A stretch of 64,000 nucleotides of DNA from Deinococcus aquiradiocola (GTDB taxonomy: Bacteria > Deinococcota > Deinococci > Deinococcales > Deinococcaceae). The translations under genes were made by a program, and so were the position numbers. Shown piece after piece: positions 18,223 through 29,457 of the stretch (its first letter is position 1; every line of letters starts with the position of its first letter). Under the pieces are notes generated by a model. That model ran no database searches, had not been told where the DNA came from, and was given only the letters and a program-made list of their open reading frames with translations. The DNA lies in assembly GCF_014646915.1 (NCBI RefSeq), contig NZ_BMOE01000004.1, positions 186,001-250,000 on the forward strand. Reading direction: 5' to 3'.

Positions 18223-18263
18223 CGTATATGCTCTAACATATATATGTTACGCATATACGTCAA
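18223..18263 (-). promoter_or_regulatory. Nested palindrome covering the promoter of the GGDEF-RHH gene
   Basis: Outer arms CGTATATGC (18223-18231) and GCATATACG (18251-18259) enclose a perfect 16-bp palindrome TAACATATATATGTTA (18234-18249). On the minus strand TTGACG (18263-18258), a 17-bp spacer and TATGTT (18240-18235) form a promoter lying entirely within the palindrome. AT content here is far above the surroundings. A repressor bound here would block RNA polymerase; the RHH protein encoded just downstream is the obvious candidate. Confidence 0.8.
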
Positions 18264-18325
18264 GAGGAACATACGCCTGGAAAAATGCCCACTCCGCGCA
18301 ACTTGAGCGTATGAGACTCATATTC

Positions 18326-18369
18326 CTGCACTCTAAACATTGACATTTCGCTGAGTGCAGGGCTAGGAT
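18326..18369 (+). promoter_or_regulatory. groESL promoter with CIRCE-like inverted repeat
   Basis: TTGACA (18340-18345), an 18-bp spacer and TAGGAT (18364-18369) form the promoter. CTGCACTC (18326-18333) and GAGTGCAG (18353-18360) are perfect inverted arms whose GCACTC/GAGTGC cores equal those of the HrcA-binding CIRCE element. They are separated by 19 bp instead of the usual 9, one extra helical turn. A separate TATGAG-A-CTCATA palindrome lies at 18310-18322. Confidence 0.7.
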
Positions 18370-18446
18370 TCCGTCTGGATCGGCACAAACCCGCCGGGAC
18401 GACCGGAGGGCCGCCCCACTCACTTCACTTCACAGGAGGAACATTC

Positions 18447-18734
18447 ATGCTGAAACCACTAGGTGACCGCGTACTGGTTGAAATCATCGAGGAAACCGAG
18501 CAGAAGACCGCTGGTGGCCTCTACGTCCCCGACAGCGCCAAAGAGAAGAGCCAGCGCGGCAAGGTCGTCGCCGTCGGCAGCGGCAAGACCCTCGACAACG
18601 GCACCAAGGTCGCGCTGGAAGTCAAGACCGGCGACACCGTGTACTTCGCCAAGTACGGCGGCACGGAAGTGTCCCTGGAAGGCAAGAACTACAGCATCCT
18701 CGCCGAACGCGACATCCTCGCGATCGTCGAGTAA
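18447..18734 (+). CDS. groES: Co-chaperonin GroES (Cpn10)
   Basis: The 95-residue lid of the GroEL chaperonin. Family landmarks are PLGDRVLVE, the mobile loop [41 protein letters not shown] and LSEDDILAIVE-like C-terminus ([10 protein letters not shown]). AGGAGGA precedes the ATG. It is followed by groEL after 119 nt. Heat-shock control by an HrcA-type repressor is suggested by the upstream inverted repeat. Confidence 0.98.
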   Translation: MLKPLGDRVLVEIIEETEQKTAGGLYVPDSAKEKSQRGKVVAVGSGKTLDNGTKVALEVKTGDTVYFAKYGGTEVSLEGKNYSILAERDILAIVE

Positions 18735-18745
18735 GACGGAACACG

Positions 18746-18772
18746 GGAAGTTCAGGGCCCGCCCTGACTTCC
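18746..18772 (+). other. Stem-loop between groES and groEL
   Basis: GGAAG-T-TCAGGGC (18746-18758) pairs with GCCCTGA-CTTCC (18761-18772) with a single bulged T. There is no T-run, so it is more likely an RNA-stability, processing or partial-termination element that sets the groES:groEL ratio than a full terminator. Confidence 0.5.
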
Positions 18773-18832
18773 ACCTCCGTACCGTTCACCCGCACGATTC
18801 ACTCACGGTCAGGACGGCCTCACGCCCACTGA

Positions 18833-20503
<1,671 letters not shown>

Positions 20504-20534
20504 AGTCCTGACCGCTGACCCCGTCAGCAAGAAA

Positions 20535-20570
20535 GGGAGGCCGGAGCGTACGCTCCGGCCTCCCTTCTTT
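20535..20570. terminator. Perfect 30-bp palindrome with T-rich tail, groEL/livM terminator
   Basis: GGGAGGCCGGAGCGT and ACGCTCCGGCCTCCC (20535-20564) form an uninterrupted 15-bp stem followed by TTCTTT. An AAGAAA tract precedes it on the plus strand, so it also reads as a T-rich terminator for the convergent livM gene. Confidence 0.92.
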
Positions 20571-20613
20571 CATGTCAGGCTCCCCTGCCCCCACGAGCCT
20601 CTCCTGCGTGGGG

Positions 20614-21567
20614 TTACCTGCGGCGCAGGAGGTTCTGGACCGTGCCGATCACGCCCGCGCGGAAGAACAGCACCACCAGCACGAACACGAGGCCCGTCAC
20701 GATGCCGACCGGGAAGTTGCTGGTGGACAGGTAGTCGCGCAGCAGCAGCACGAGGCCCGCGCCGATTAGCGGGCCGAAGGCGGTGGCGGTCCCGCCGAGC
20801 AGCGTCATGATGACCACCTCGCCGCTCGTGCGCCAGTTGACGACTTCCAGGCTGACGACGCCGTGCCCGAACACGGTCAGGCCGCCCGCCAGTCCGGCGA
20901 GCGCGGCGGACACGAGGAACGCCGTGAACTTGTAGCGGAACGGGGCGTACCCGACGCTTTGGGCGCGGACTTCGTTGTCGCGCACGGCCTGCGTGACGCG
21001 CCCGAAGGGGCTGTGCACGAGGCGGTACGCGGCGGCCATCCCGGCGGCGAACACCAGCAGCGCGAAGTAGTACCGGACGAGGTTGCTGTCGAAGTTCAGG
21101 CCCGGCAGGTTCGGGTGCGGGATGCCCTGCAGGCCGTTCTCGCCGCCCGTGAAATCCGTGAGCTGCAGCGCCACGAAGCTGACCATCTGCGCGAAGGCGA
21201 GCGTGATCATGCTGAAGTAGATGCCGTAGGAGCGGACGGACAGGAAGCCGATGGGCACGGCGAGCAGCAGGGCGCTGGCGGCTCCGGCCAGCAGGGAGAC
21301 GGGGACGTTCAGGCCGTGCGAGAGGGCGTACGCGGTGACGTAGGCGCTGGTGCCCCAGAAGGCCGCGTGCCCGAAGGACAGCAGGCCCGCGTACCCGAAC
21401 AGCAGGTCGAAGGCGACGGCGAACAGGCCCCACGCGAGGATGTCGAGCGCCAGGACCGGGTACACGAAGTGCGGGAGGGCCAGCAGCAGGGCCGCGCCGA
21501 GCAGCAGCCAGCCGAGGCGGGCGCGTGGGCGGGCGGCGGTGCGGGCGGTGGTGGGGAGGGCCGTCAC
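20614..21567 (-). CDS. livM: Branched-chain amino acid ABC permease LivM
   Basis: A 317-residue membrane subunit with about eight hydrophobic spans and the LivM signature FDLLFGYAGLLSFGHAAFWG plus the ATPase-coupling segment SPFGRVTQAVRDNEVRAQS. The GTG start at 21567 overlaps the livH stop (GTGA), so the longer reading frame upstream is rejected. Last gene of the liv operon (leader ORF - livG - livF - livK - livH - livM), ended by the shared palindrome at 20535. Confidence 0.93.
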   Translation of the reverse strand: MTALPTTARTAARPRARLGWLLLGAALLLALPHFVYPVLALDILAWGLFAVAFDLLFGYAGLLSFGHAAFWGTSAYVTAYALSHGLNVPVSLLAGAASALLLAVPIGFLSVRSYGIYFSMITLAFAQMVSFVALQLTDFTGGENGLQGIPHPNLPGLNFDSNLVRYYFALLVFAAGMAAAYRLVHSPFGRVTQAVRDNEVRAQSVGYAPFRYKFTAFLVSAALAGLAGGLTVFGHGVVSLEVVNWRTSGEVVIMTLLGGTATAFGPLIGAGLVLLLRDYLSTSNFPVGIVTGLVFVLVVLFFRAGVIGTVQNLLRRR

Positions 21568-22454
21568 CGGGCACCTTCCGGCAGGCCGAACAGGCCGCTG
21601 GGGCGGAACAGCAGCACGAGCGCCATCAGGATGAACACCAGCGTGTTGCTGATGGGCGGGTAGAGGGCCGCGCCGACGGCAGTGAGGACGCCGACCGCGA
21701 AGCCGACCACGACCGAGCCGAGGATGCTGCCCATCCCGCCGATCACGACGACCGCGAAGGTCGTGATGATGAGTTCGGCGCCCATGTACGGGTCGACGCT
21801 GTAGATGGGGGCGGCGAGCACGCCCGCCAGTCCGGCGAGGGCCACGCCCACCCCGAACACGGCCGTGACCCACGCGGAGACGTTGATGCCGAAGGAGCGG
21901 GTGACGGTGGGATTCTCGGTCGCGGCGCGCACGACGGCGCCGACGCGGGTGCGTTCGATGACGTACCACGTGACGAGGCACACGGCGAGGCTGAGCGCGA
22001 TCACGAACAGGCGGTATTTGGGGAACACCACGAAGCCGAGGTTCACGACGCCGGTCAGCATCTCGGGCGGGGTGTAGGGGGCGCTGCTGACCGCGAACTG
22101 GCTGAGCATCACCTGTTTCACGAGGTCCTGGATGAGCAGTGTCAGGCCGAAGGTGAGGAGCAGGTTGTAGCTGTGGTCCAGGCCGTACAGGCGGCGCAGC
22201 AGCACGCGTTCCAGGATCACGCCGATCAGGCCCACGATGAGCGGTGAGACGATCAGGGACGGCCAGAAGCCCAGGCCGAGCGTTTCGGACAGCGCGAAGG
22301 CGCCGAAGGCGCCCAGCATGTACAGCGCGCCGTGCGCGAAGTTCACGATGCGCAGCATGCCGAAGATCACGGCGAGTCCCAGGCTGAGCAGGGCGTAGAA
22401 GGCGCCGTTGACGAGGCCGTTGAACACCTGGATGAGCAGCAGCTGGGCGTTCAT
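21564..22454 (-). CDS. livH: Branched-chain amino acid ABC permease LivH
   Basis: A 296-residue inner-membrane permease subunit. Typical LivH stretches are NGAFYALLSLGLAVIFGMLR, VNFAHGALYMLGAF, RTRVGAVVRAATENP (the coupling loop to the ATPases) and GGMGSILGSVVVG near the C-terminus. It starts 31 nt after the livK stop and overlaps livM by 4 nt. Works with LivM, LivG, LivF and the binding protein to import leucine, isoleucine, valine or related compounds. Confidence 0.94.
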   Translation of the reverse strand: MNAQLLLIQVFNGLVNGAFYALLSLGLAVIFGMLRIVNFAHGALYMLGAFGAFALSETLGLGFWPSLIVSPLIVGLIGVILERVLLRRLYGLDHSYNLLLTFGLTLLIQDLVKQVMLSQFAVSSAPYTPPEMLTGVVNLGFVVFPKYRLFVIALSLAVCLVTWYVIERTRVGAVVRAATENPTVTRSFGINVSAWVTAVFGVGVALAGLAGVLAAPIYSVDPYMGAELIITTFAVVVIGGMGSILGSVVVGFAVGVLTAVGAALYPPISNTLVFILMALVLLFRPSGLFGLPEGAR

Positions 22455-22485
22455 GCGTTCACCGCTTCACGGGCGTGGGGCGGGG

Positions 22486-23733
<1,248 letters not shown>

Positions 23734-23774
23734 GGGATCTCCTGTGTGCGGTGAGATGGGGGGGCGGGGTGTGC

Positions 23775-24485
23775 CTACACGCTGAGGTGGTGCAGCAGGT
23801 CCCGTCGTCGTTCGCGGACTTGCTCGCGCGGGACTTCGTCCACGATGCGGCCGTCCACCATCACGTAGTGCCGGTCGGCGAGGCGCGCCGCGAAGCTGAG
23901 GTTCTGCTCGACGAGCACGATGGCGAGGCCCTGCGCCTTGAGGTCGTCGAGCATCCGGCCGATGGCCTGCACGATCACGGGCGCGAGGCCCTCGGACGGC
24001 TCGTCGAGCAGCAGCAGGCGGGGCGCGCCGCGCAGGACGCGCAGCATGGCGAGCATCTGCTGTTCCCCGCCGGAGAGTTTGGTGCCGGGGTGGTGCGCGC
24101 GTTCCCGCAGGACCGGGAAGGCGTCGTACGCGCGGTTCAGGTCCCAGCCGCCCGGTCGCAGGGGCGGCAGTTCGAGGTTCTCGCGGACCGACAGGTTCCC
24201 GAGGATGGCGCGTTCTTCCGGCACCCACGCCACGCCGCGCCGGGCGACGGCGTTGCTGTTCAGGCGCGTGATGTCCTGGCCGTCCAGGGTGACGCTGCCG
24301 CCGTTGTGACCGCGCGGGGGCGGAAGGACGCCCATGATGCGTTTGAGGGTGGTGGTCTTGCCCGCGCCGTTGCGGCCGATGAGGGACACGACCTCGCCCT
24401 GCTGCACGTCGAGGTTCACGCCGTGCAGGACGTGCGACTGGCCGTAGAAGGCCTGCAGGTCGCGGACGGTCAGGAGCGGCGTCAT
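23775..24485 (-). CDS. livF: Branched-chain amino acid ABC ATPase LivF
   Basis: A 236-residue ABC ATPase: Walker A GRNGAGKTTTLK, signature LSGGEQQMLAM, Walker B RLLLLDEPSEGLAP and switch His in VEQNL region, plus the LivF-specific AWVPEERAIL. The ATG overlaps the livG stop (ATGA). It couples ATP hydrolysis to transport with LivG at the inner face of the membrane. Confidence 0.95.
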   Translation of the reverse strand: MTPLLTVRDLQAFYGQSHVLHGVNLDVQQGEVVSLIGRNGAGKTTTLKRIMGVLPPPRGHNGGSVTLDGQDITRLNSNAVARRGVAWVPEERAILGNLSVRENLELPPLRPGGWDLNRAYDAFPVLRERAHHPGTKLSGGEQQMLAMLRVLRGAPRLLLLDEPSEGLAPVIVQAIGRMLDDLKAQGLAIVLVEQNLSFAARLADRHYVMVDGRIVDEVPREQVRERRRDLLHHLSV

Positions 24486-25288
24486 GCGCGGCTTCCGTGG
24501 CCGGGGGCGATGTCGGCCTCGCTGCCGTCCTCGGCGAAGATGTCTTCCTCGTGTCCGAGGTACGCGGCGATCACGGCGGGGTCCTGCCGCACCTGTTCGT
24601 AGGGGCCGCTCGCGATGACCTGGCCGTACTGCAGGACGGTGATGCGGTCGGCGAGCTGCGCGACGACGCTCATGTTGTGTTCCACCATGACGACCGTGCG
24701 TCCGGCCGCGACGCGCCGCACGAGCGCGATGACGCGCTCGATGCCTTCGGAGCCCATGCCGGAGGTGGGTTCGTCGAGCAGCAGCACGCGCGGCTCCTGC
24801 GTGAGGGACAGGCCGATCTCCAGGCCGCGTTTCTCGCCGTGCGACAGGTCCGCCGCGAGGCGGTGCTGCACGTCCTGCAGGCCCACCTGTGCCACGATCT
24901 CGTCGATGCGGGGGTCGAAGCGCTGCAGGGCGCGGTCGCTGATCCAGAAGCGGTGCGGGAGGGCGGTGGGGGCCTGCAGGGCCACGGCGAGGTTGTCGCG
25001 GACGGTCATGCTGCCGAACACGCTGGAGATCTGGAAGGAGCGGGACAGGCCGCGCCGCACGAGGTGCTGCGGGGAGAGCGTGTCGACGCGTTCGCCGAAC
25101 AGGCGGACCTCGCCGGAGGTGGGTTTCAGGAAGCCGGACAGCAGGTTGAAGAGGGTGGTCTTGCCCGCGCCGTTCGGTCCGATGACGGCGTGGATCTCAC
25201 CTTCGCGGATGTCGAGGGTGACGTCGTTGGTGGCGCGGAAGCCGCGGAATTCCTTGCAGAGGTGAACGGCCTGGAGTGCCGGGGTCAA
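24482..25288 (-). CDS. livG: Branched-chain amino acid ABC ATPase LivG
   Basis: A 268-residue ABC ATPase: Walker A GPNGAGKTTLFNLLSGF, LivG-type GLSRSFQISSVFGSMTVRDNL, signature LSHGEKRGLEIG (Gly-Glu variation typical of LivG) and Walker B RVLLLDEPTSGM. No in-frame ATG or GTG fits the domain start. A TTG at 25288 with GGAG six bases upstream is chosen, and its TTGA overlap with a 20-codon upstream ORF supports it. The long upstream reading frame is out of character and rejected. Confidence 0.88.
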   Translation of the reverse strand: MTPALQAVHLCKEFRGFRATNDVTLDIREGEIHAVIGPNGAGKTTLFNLLSGFLKPTSGEVRLFGERVDTLSPQHLVRRGLSRSFQISSVFGSMTVRDNLAVALQAPTALPHRFWISDRALQRFDPRIDEIVAQVGLQDVQHRLAADLSHGEKRGLEIGLSLTQEPRVLLLDEPTSGMGSEGIERVIALVRRVAAGRTVVMVEHNMSVVAQLADRITVLQYGQVIASGPYEQVRQDPAVIAAYLGHEEDIFAEDGSEADIAPGHGSRA

Positions 25289-25347
25289 GGGGTGCTCCGG
25301 GAGGTGTGGCGGGAACGGGCAGGTCTGAAGGCAGGACTGGCGGTCAT
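25285..25347 (-). CDS. 20-residue leader ORF coupled to livG
   Basis: An ATG at 25347 follows an excellent AGGAGG, encodes MTASPAFRPARSRHTSRSTP, and its TGA overlaps the livG TTG start (TTGA). It has no Leu, Ile or Val codons, so classical attenuation by those amino acids is unlikely. Its most likely job is to deliver ribosomes to the weak TTG start. It may not make a stable product. Confidence 0.5.
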   Translation of the reverse strand: MTASPAFRPARSRHTSRSTP

Positions 25348-25374
25348 GAATCCTCCTGTTCGGGCGCTCTGGGT

Positions 25375-25390
25375 TGTGATGTGACTCACG
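25375..25390. promoter_or_regulatory. Crp-like binding site upstream of the liv operon
   Basis: TGTGA-TGTGAC-TCACG matches the Crp consensus TGTGA-N6-TCACA at nine of ten positions. It lies 28 bp before the leader ORF start and about 205 bp before the divergent gcdH-like gene. A Crp-family regulator with a suitable recognition helix is encoded at 46229 in this window; that pairing is an inference. Confidence 0.5.
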
Positions 25391-25595
25391 TGTATCACAG
25401 ATGGGGGCCGGATGTGAAGGTCCGGCTCCTCCGCACCGGGCGGCCAGGAATGGGTCCGGGTGGCCCCGCGTGCGTCCTGACGGGCGTTTGTTCGCCTGCA
25501 CGGCGGGCTGTCTCCGTCCGCGTGACAAACGTCCCGCCGGGGCGCGTCCAGGCACACCCTCCGGGCCGCCGCGCAGGCCCTACAATGCCTGCACC

Positions 25596-26768
<1,173 letters not shown>

Positions 26769-26780
26769 CGGGAGCGCGGG

Positions 26781-26861
26781 CATAACCGGCAAGTCCGGCA
26801 GCAGGGACATCACCGGCCAGTCCGGCGGCGGGGACATAAGCGGCAAGTCCGGCAGCGCGCC
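26781..26861 (+). repeat. Three tandem 27-bp repeats before an MFS gene
   Basis: Three adjacent 27-bp units (26781, 26808, 26835) share the core CATAACCGGCAAGTCCGGCAG with a few changes. The length is a multiple of three and the frame is open into the downstream MFS gene (ITGKSGSRD-ITGQSGGGD-ISGKSGSAP), but contains no ATG, GTG or TTG before 26893. Confidence 0.85.
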
Positions 26862-26892
26862 GTCCGCCACGGTTTCGGCGGGGCCGGACGCG

Positions 26893-28086
26893 GTGCGCGG
26901 GCAGTGGCGCATGGCGTGGGTGGGGATGCTCGTCACGCTGGTGTCGGTGGCGTGCGCGCGGCTGGCGTTCGGGCTGGTGCTGCCGCAGATGCGTGCGGGC
27001 CTGCACCTGTCGTACGCGCAGGCGGGCACGCTCGGCACGCTGACGGCCCTGGGCTACCTGCTGATGCTCATTCCGGCCGGGCAGCTCGCGCGGCGCTGGA
27101 GTGCGCGCGGCAGCGTCCTGATCGGCCTGACCCTCAACACCCTGGGGTTCGTGGGGCTGTGGGGGGTGCAGTCGCTCGGGCCGCTGCGGCTGCTGATGGT
27201 GCTGCTGGGCTTGGGGACGGCGCTGGTGTTCACGCCGCTGGTGTCGCTGCTGACCGCGTGGTTCCCGGCGCGGCGCGGGACCGTGATCGGGCTCGCGTCC
27301 AGCGGCGTCGGGGTGGGACTGCTGCTGACGGGCGTACTGCTGCCGCGCCTGACGCACGCGTACGGGCCGGGCAGCTGGCGACTGATGTGGGCGGCCTTCG
27401 CGCTGCTGGGCGTGCTGGTGCTGGCGCTCGCGGCGGCCGTGCTGCGCGAGGCGCCCCGCGCGGGCGGACGGCCGGAACGCGTGCCGGGCGCGAGCCTGCG
27501 CGTGTACCGTTCGGCGGGCGTGCTGCGGGTGGGCGGCGCGTACGGGCTGGGCGGGCTGGCGTACAGCGTGCAGACGCTGTTCATGCTGAGCTTCACGCTG
27601 CAGTCCGGCGTCTCCCCTGCCGTGGCGGGCACGCTGGTCGCCGTGCACGGCCTGCTGAGCGTGTTCGCGGGCGTCGGGTGGGGGTGGCTGTCGGACCGGC
27701 TCGGGCGCGGCCCGGCCATGATGCTGGCGGGCACGCTCACGCTGGTCGCCATGACGGCGCCGCTCGCGTGGCCTCACCCGGCGGCGTTCGCGCTGCACTG
27801 GGTGCTGCTGGGCCTGACGATCTCCGGGTACTTCACGCTGCTGCAGGCGGCCGGGACGGAGGAGGTGCCGCACGCGGACGCGCCGCTCGCGCTGAGCGCC
27901 ATCACGGTGTTCTTCGCGGTGGGTCAGTTCGTGGGGCCGAGCGTGGCGGGCCTGCTCGTGGAGCACGGCGGGTTCCGGGCGGCGTTCGCGCTGAGTGCGG
28001 CGGCCGTGCTGGTGTCGCTCGCGCTGACGGTGTGGCGGTACCGGGCGGGCCGCCGTGACCGGCAGGCCGTGCCGGACGGTGCCTGA
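26893..28086 (+). CDS. Major facilitator superfamily transporter
   Basis: A 397-residue protein with about twelve hydrophobic spans and the MFS loop motifs IPAGQLARRWSARG (loop 2-3) and GWGWLSDRLGRGPAMMLAG (loop 8-9). SVACARLAFGLVLPQMRAGL at the start is like the oxalate/formate or CynX-type branch. Substrate unknown. The GTG at 26893 is the first usable start; the frame stays open upstream through the 27-bp repeats, so the true start is uncertain. It follows the acyl-CoA dehydrogenase gene by 124 nt. Confidence 0.82.
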   Translation: MRGQWRMAWVGMLVTLVSVACARLAFGLVLPQMRAGLHLSYAQAGTLGTLTALGYLLMLIPAGQLARRWSARGSVLIGLTLNTLGFVGLWGVQSLGPLRLLMVLLGLGTALVFTPLVSLLTAWFPARRGTVIGLASSGVGVGLLLTGVLLPRLTHAYGPGSWRLMWAAFALLGVLVLALAAAVLREAPRAGGRPERVPGASLRVYRSAGVLRVGGAYGLGGLAYSVQTLFMLSFTLQSGVSPAVAGTLVAVHGLLSVFAGVGWGWLSDRLGRGPAMMLAGTLTLVAMTAPLAWPHPAAFALHWVLLGLTISGYFTLLQAAGTEEVPHADAPLALSAITVFFAVGQFVGPSVAGLLVEHGGFRAAFALSAAAVLVSLALTVWRYRAGRRDRQAVPDGA

Positions 28087-28134
28087 ACAGGCGGGACAGC
28101 GGCAGGACGGGCCTGCCCGCCGGTGGGCGACCGG

Positions 28135-28749
28135 TCAGGCTTCGCTGAGTTCGCCGTTGCCGCGTGTGGCGTCGCGCAGCGCGGCCCGGAAGGTGCCGGT
28201 GTCCTCGGGGTACAGGTGCAGGGTGAGGGTGAGGCCGGTGGCGGTGTACGTCTCCTCGCCGCGTTCGGTGTCGTGCTGGGTGAGCAGGTGGTACAGGGTG
28301 CTGACGTCCGCGAAGGGCACGCTGGCCGTGACGGTCACGCGGGGCCGCACGAGGTGTCGCCGGGCGGTGCGGACGCATTCGGCGGCGAGGTTGCCGTACG
28401 CGCGGGCGAGGCCGCCCGTGCCGAGTTTGATGCCGCCGTAGTAGCGGACGACGGCGACCGTGACGTGGTCCACGCCCTGGCCCTGCAGGGCGCGCAGGAT
28501 GGGTTGTCCGGCGGTGCCGCCGGGTTCGCCGTCGTCGCTGAAGCGGTACGCGGTCCCGATGACGTAGGCCCAGCAGACGTGCGTGGCGTCCGGACGTTCG
28601 GCGCGGAGCGAACGCACCCAGTCCAGCGCCTCTTCGGGGGTGTCGGTGCGGGCGGCGAGGGCGATGAATTCGCTGCCCTGGGTCACGGTGTCGGCGCGCC
28701 AGGGGGCGCCGGGCGTGGCCTCGAGCGTCGTGAAGGGGTCCGGCGTCAT
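28135..28749 (-). CDS. YigZ/IMPACT family protein
   Basis: A 204-residue member of the YigZ/IMPACT family. The diagnostic stretch is [20 protein letters not shown] followed by [21 protein letters not shown]; the C-terminal domain is ferredoxin-like. The eukaryotic relative IMPACT affects translation control; the bacterial role is not established. TACGCT is 7 nt before the ATG at 28749. It converges on the MFS gene and is divergent from tetR. Confidence 0.92.
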   Translation of the reverse strand: MTPDPFTTLEATPGAPWRADTVTQGSEFIALAARTDTPEEALDWVRSLRAERPDATHVCWAYVIGTAYRFSDDGEPGGTAGQPILRALQGQGVDHVTVAVVRYYGGIKLGTGGLARAYGNLAAECVRTARRHLVRPRVTVTASVPFADVSTLYHLLTQHDTERGEETYTATGLTLTLHLYPEDTGTFRAALRDATRGNGELSEA

Positions 28750-28830
28750 GACGGGCAGCGTAGCAGGAGGCCCGCGCGCCGGACGAACGGGGCGGGACGG
28801 CACGGCGGAGTGTCGCCTGCCGCGCGATCG

Positions 28831-28854
28831 AACATACCGTCCGGACGGTATGTT
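28831..28854. promoter_or_regulatory. 24-bp perfect palindrome, candidate TetR operator
   Basis: AACATACCGTCC and GGACGGTATGTT are perfect inverted halves ending 5 bp before the tetR ATG at 28860. The -10 hexamer TATGTT (28849-28854) is part of the palindrome, so the bound regulator would shut off its own leaderless gene and the coupled exporter. ACCGTCCGGACGGT resembles known AcrR/QacR-type operator cores. Confidence 0.85.
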
Positions 28855-28859
28855 AGGGC

Positions 28860-29429
28860 ATGGCTTCCAGTTCCGTCCACGTCCGCAACACCGACCTCAC
28901 CCGGCAGCAGCTGCTCACGGCCGCCGCCGACCTGCTCCTGGCGGGCGGCGTGAACCGCCTCACGCTGGACGCCGTCGCCGCCCGCGCAGGTGTCAGCAAG
29001 GGCGGCCTGCTGCACCACTACGCCAGCAAGGACGCGCTGCTCCTCGGGCTCGCCGACCGGCTCGTGCAGCGCTTCCGGGACGACCTGCAGGTGTGGCTGG
29101 ACCGCGAGACGCCCGGCACGCCCGGCCGCTGGGCACGCGCGTACGTTCACGCGACCTTCGCGCCCGGTCAGGACGCGCACGACGAGGCGGTGTTCCTGGC
29201 GCTCGCCGGGGCTGTCGCCGCGCAGCCCACCCTGAACGCGCACCTGCGGACCCTGATGACCTTCGTGGACGAGGACAGCCTGCAGGACGGCCTGCCGCCC
29301 GCCCGCGCCACCGCCCTGCGCCTCGCGTGCGACGGCCTGTGGCTCAGCGACCTCGCGGGCCTCCCGCCCATCCGGGACGCGCACCGCGCCGACCTGTACG
29401 CCCAGCTGCTCGCGTGGACGCAGCCGTGA
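28860..29429 (+). CDS. TetR-family repressor
   Basis: A 189-residue regulator: N-terminal [55 protein letters not shown], then a helical ligand domain of normal length. TATGTT lies 5 nt before the ATG, inside a perfect palindrome, so it is probably leaderless and autoregulated. The MFS exporter gene begins 28 nt downstream, making this a typical repressor-exporter pair. The inducer is unknown. Confidence 0.92.
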   Translation: MASSSVHVRNTDLTRQQLLTAAADLLLAGGVNRLTLDAVAARAGVSKGGLLHHYASKDALLLGLADRLVQRFRDDLQVWLDRETPGTPGRWARAYVHATFAPGQDAHDEAVFLALAGAVAAQPTLNAHLRTLMTFVDEDSLQDGLPPARATALRLACDGLWLSDLAGLPPIRDAHRADLYAQLLAWTQP

Positions 29430-29457
29430 ACGGTGCTCCCCCCCACGGGCGGCAGCC

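Noticed and set aside
26781..26861. A CRISPR array
   Set aside because: The units are directly adjacent, without spacers, and there are no cas genes.
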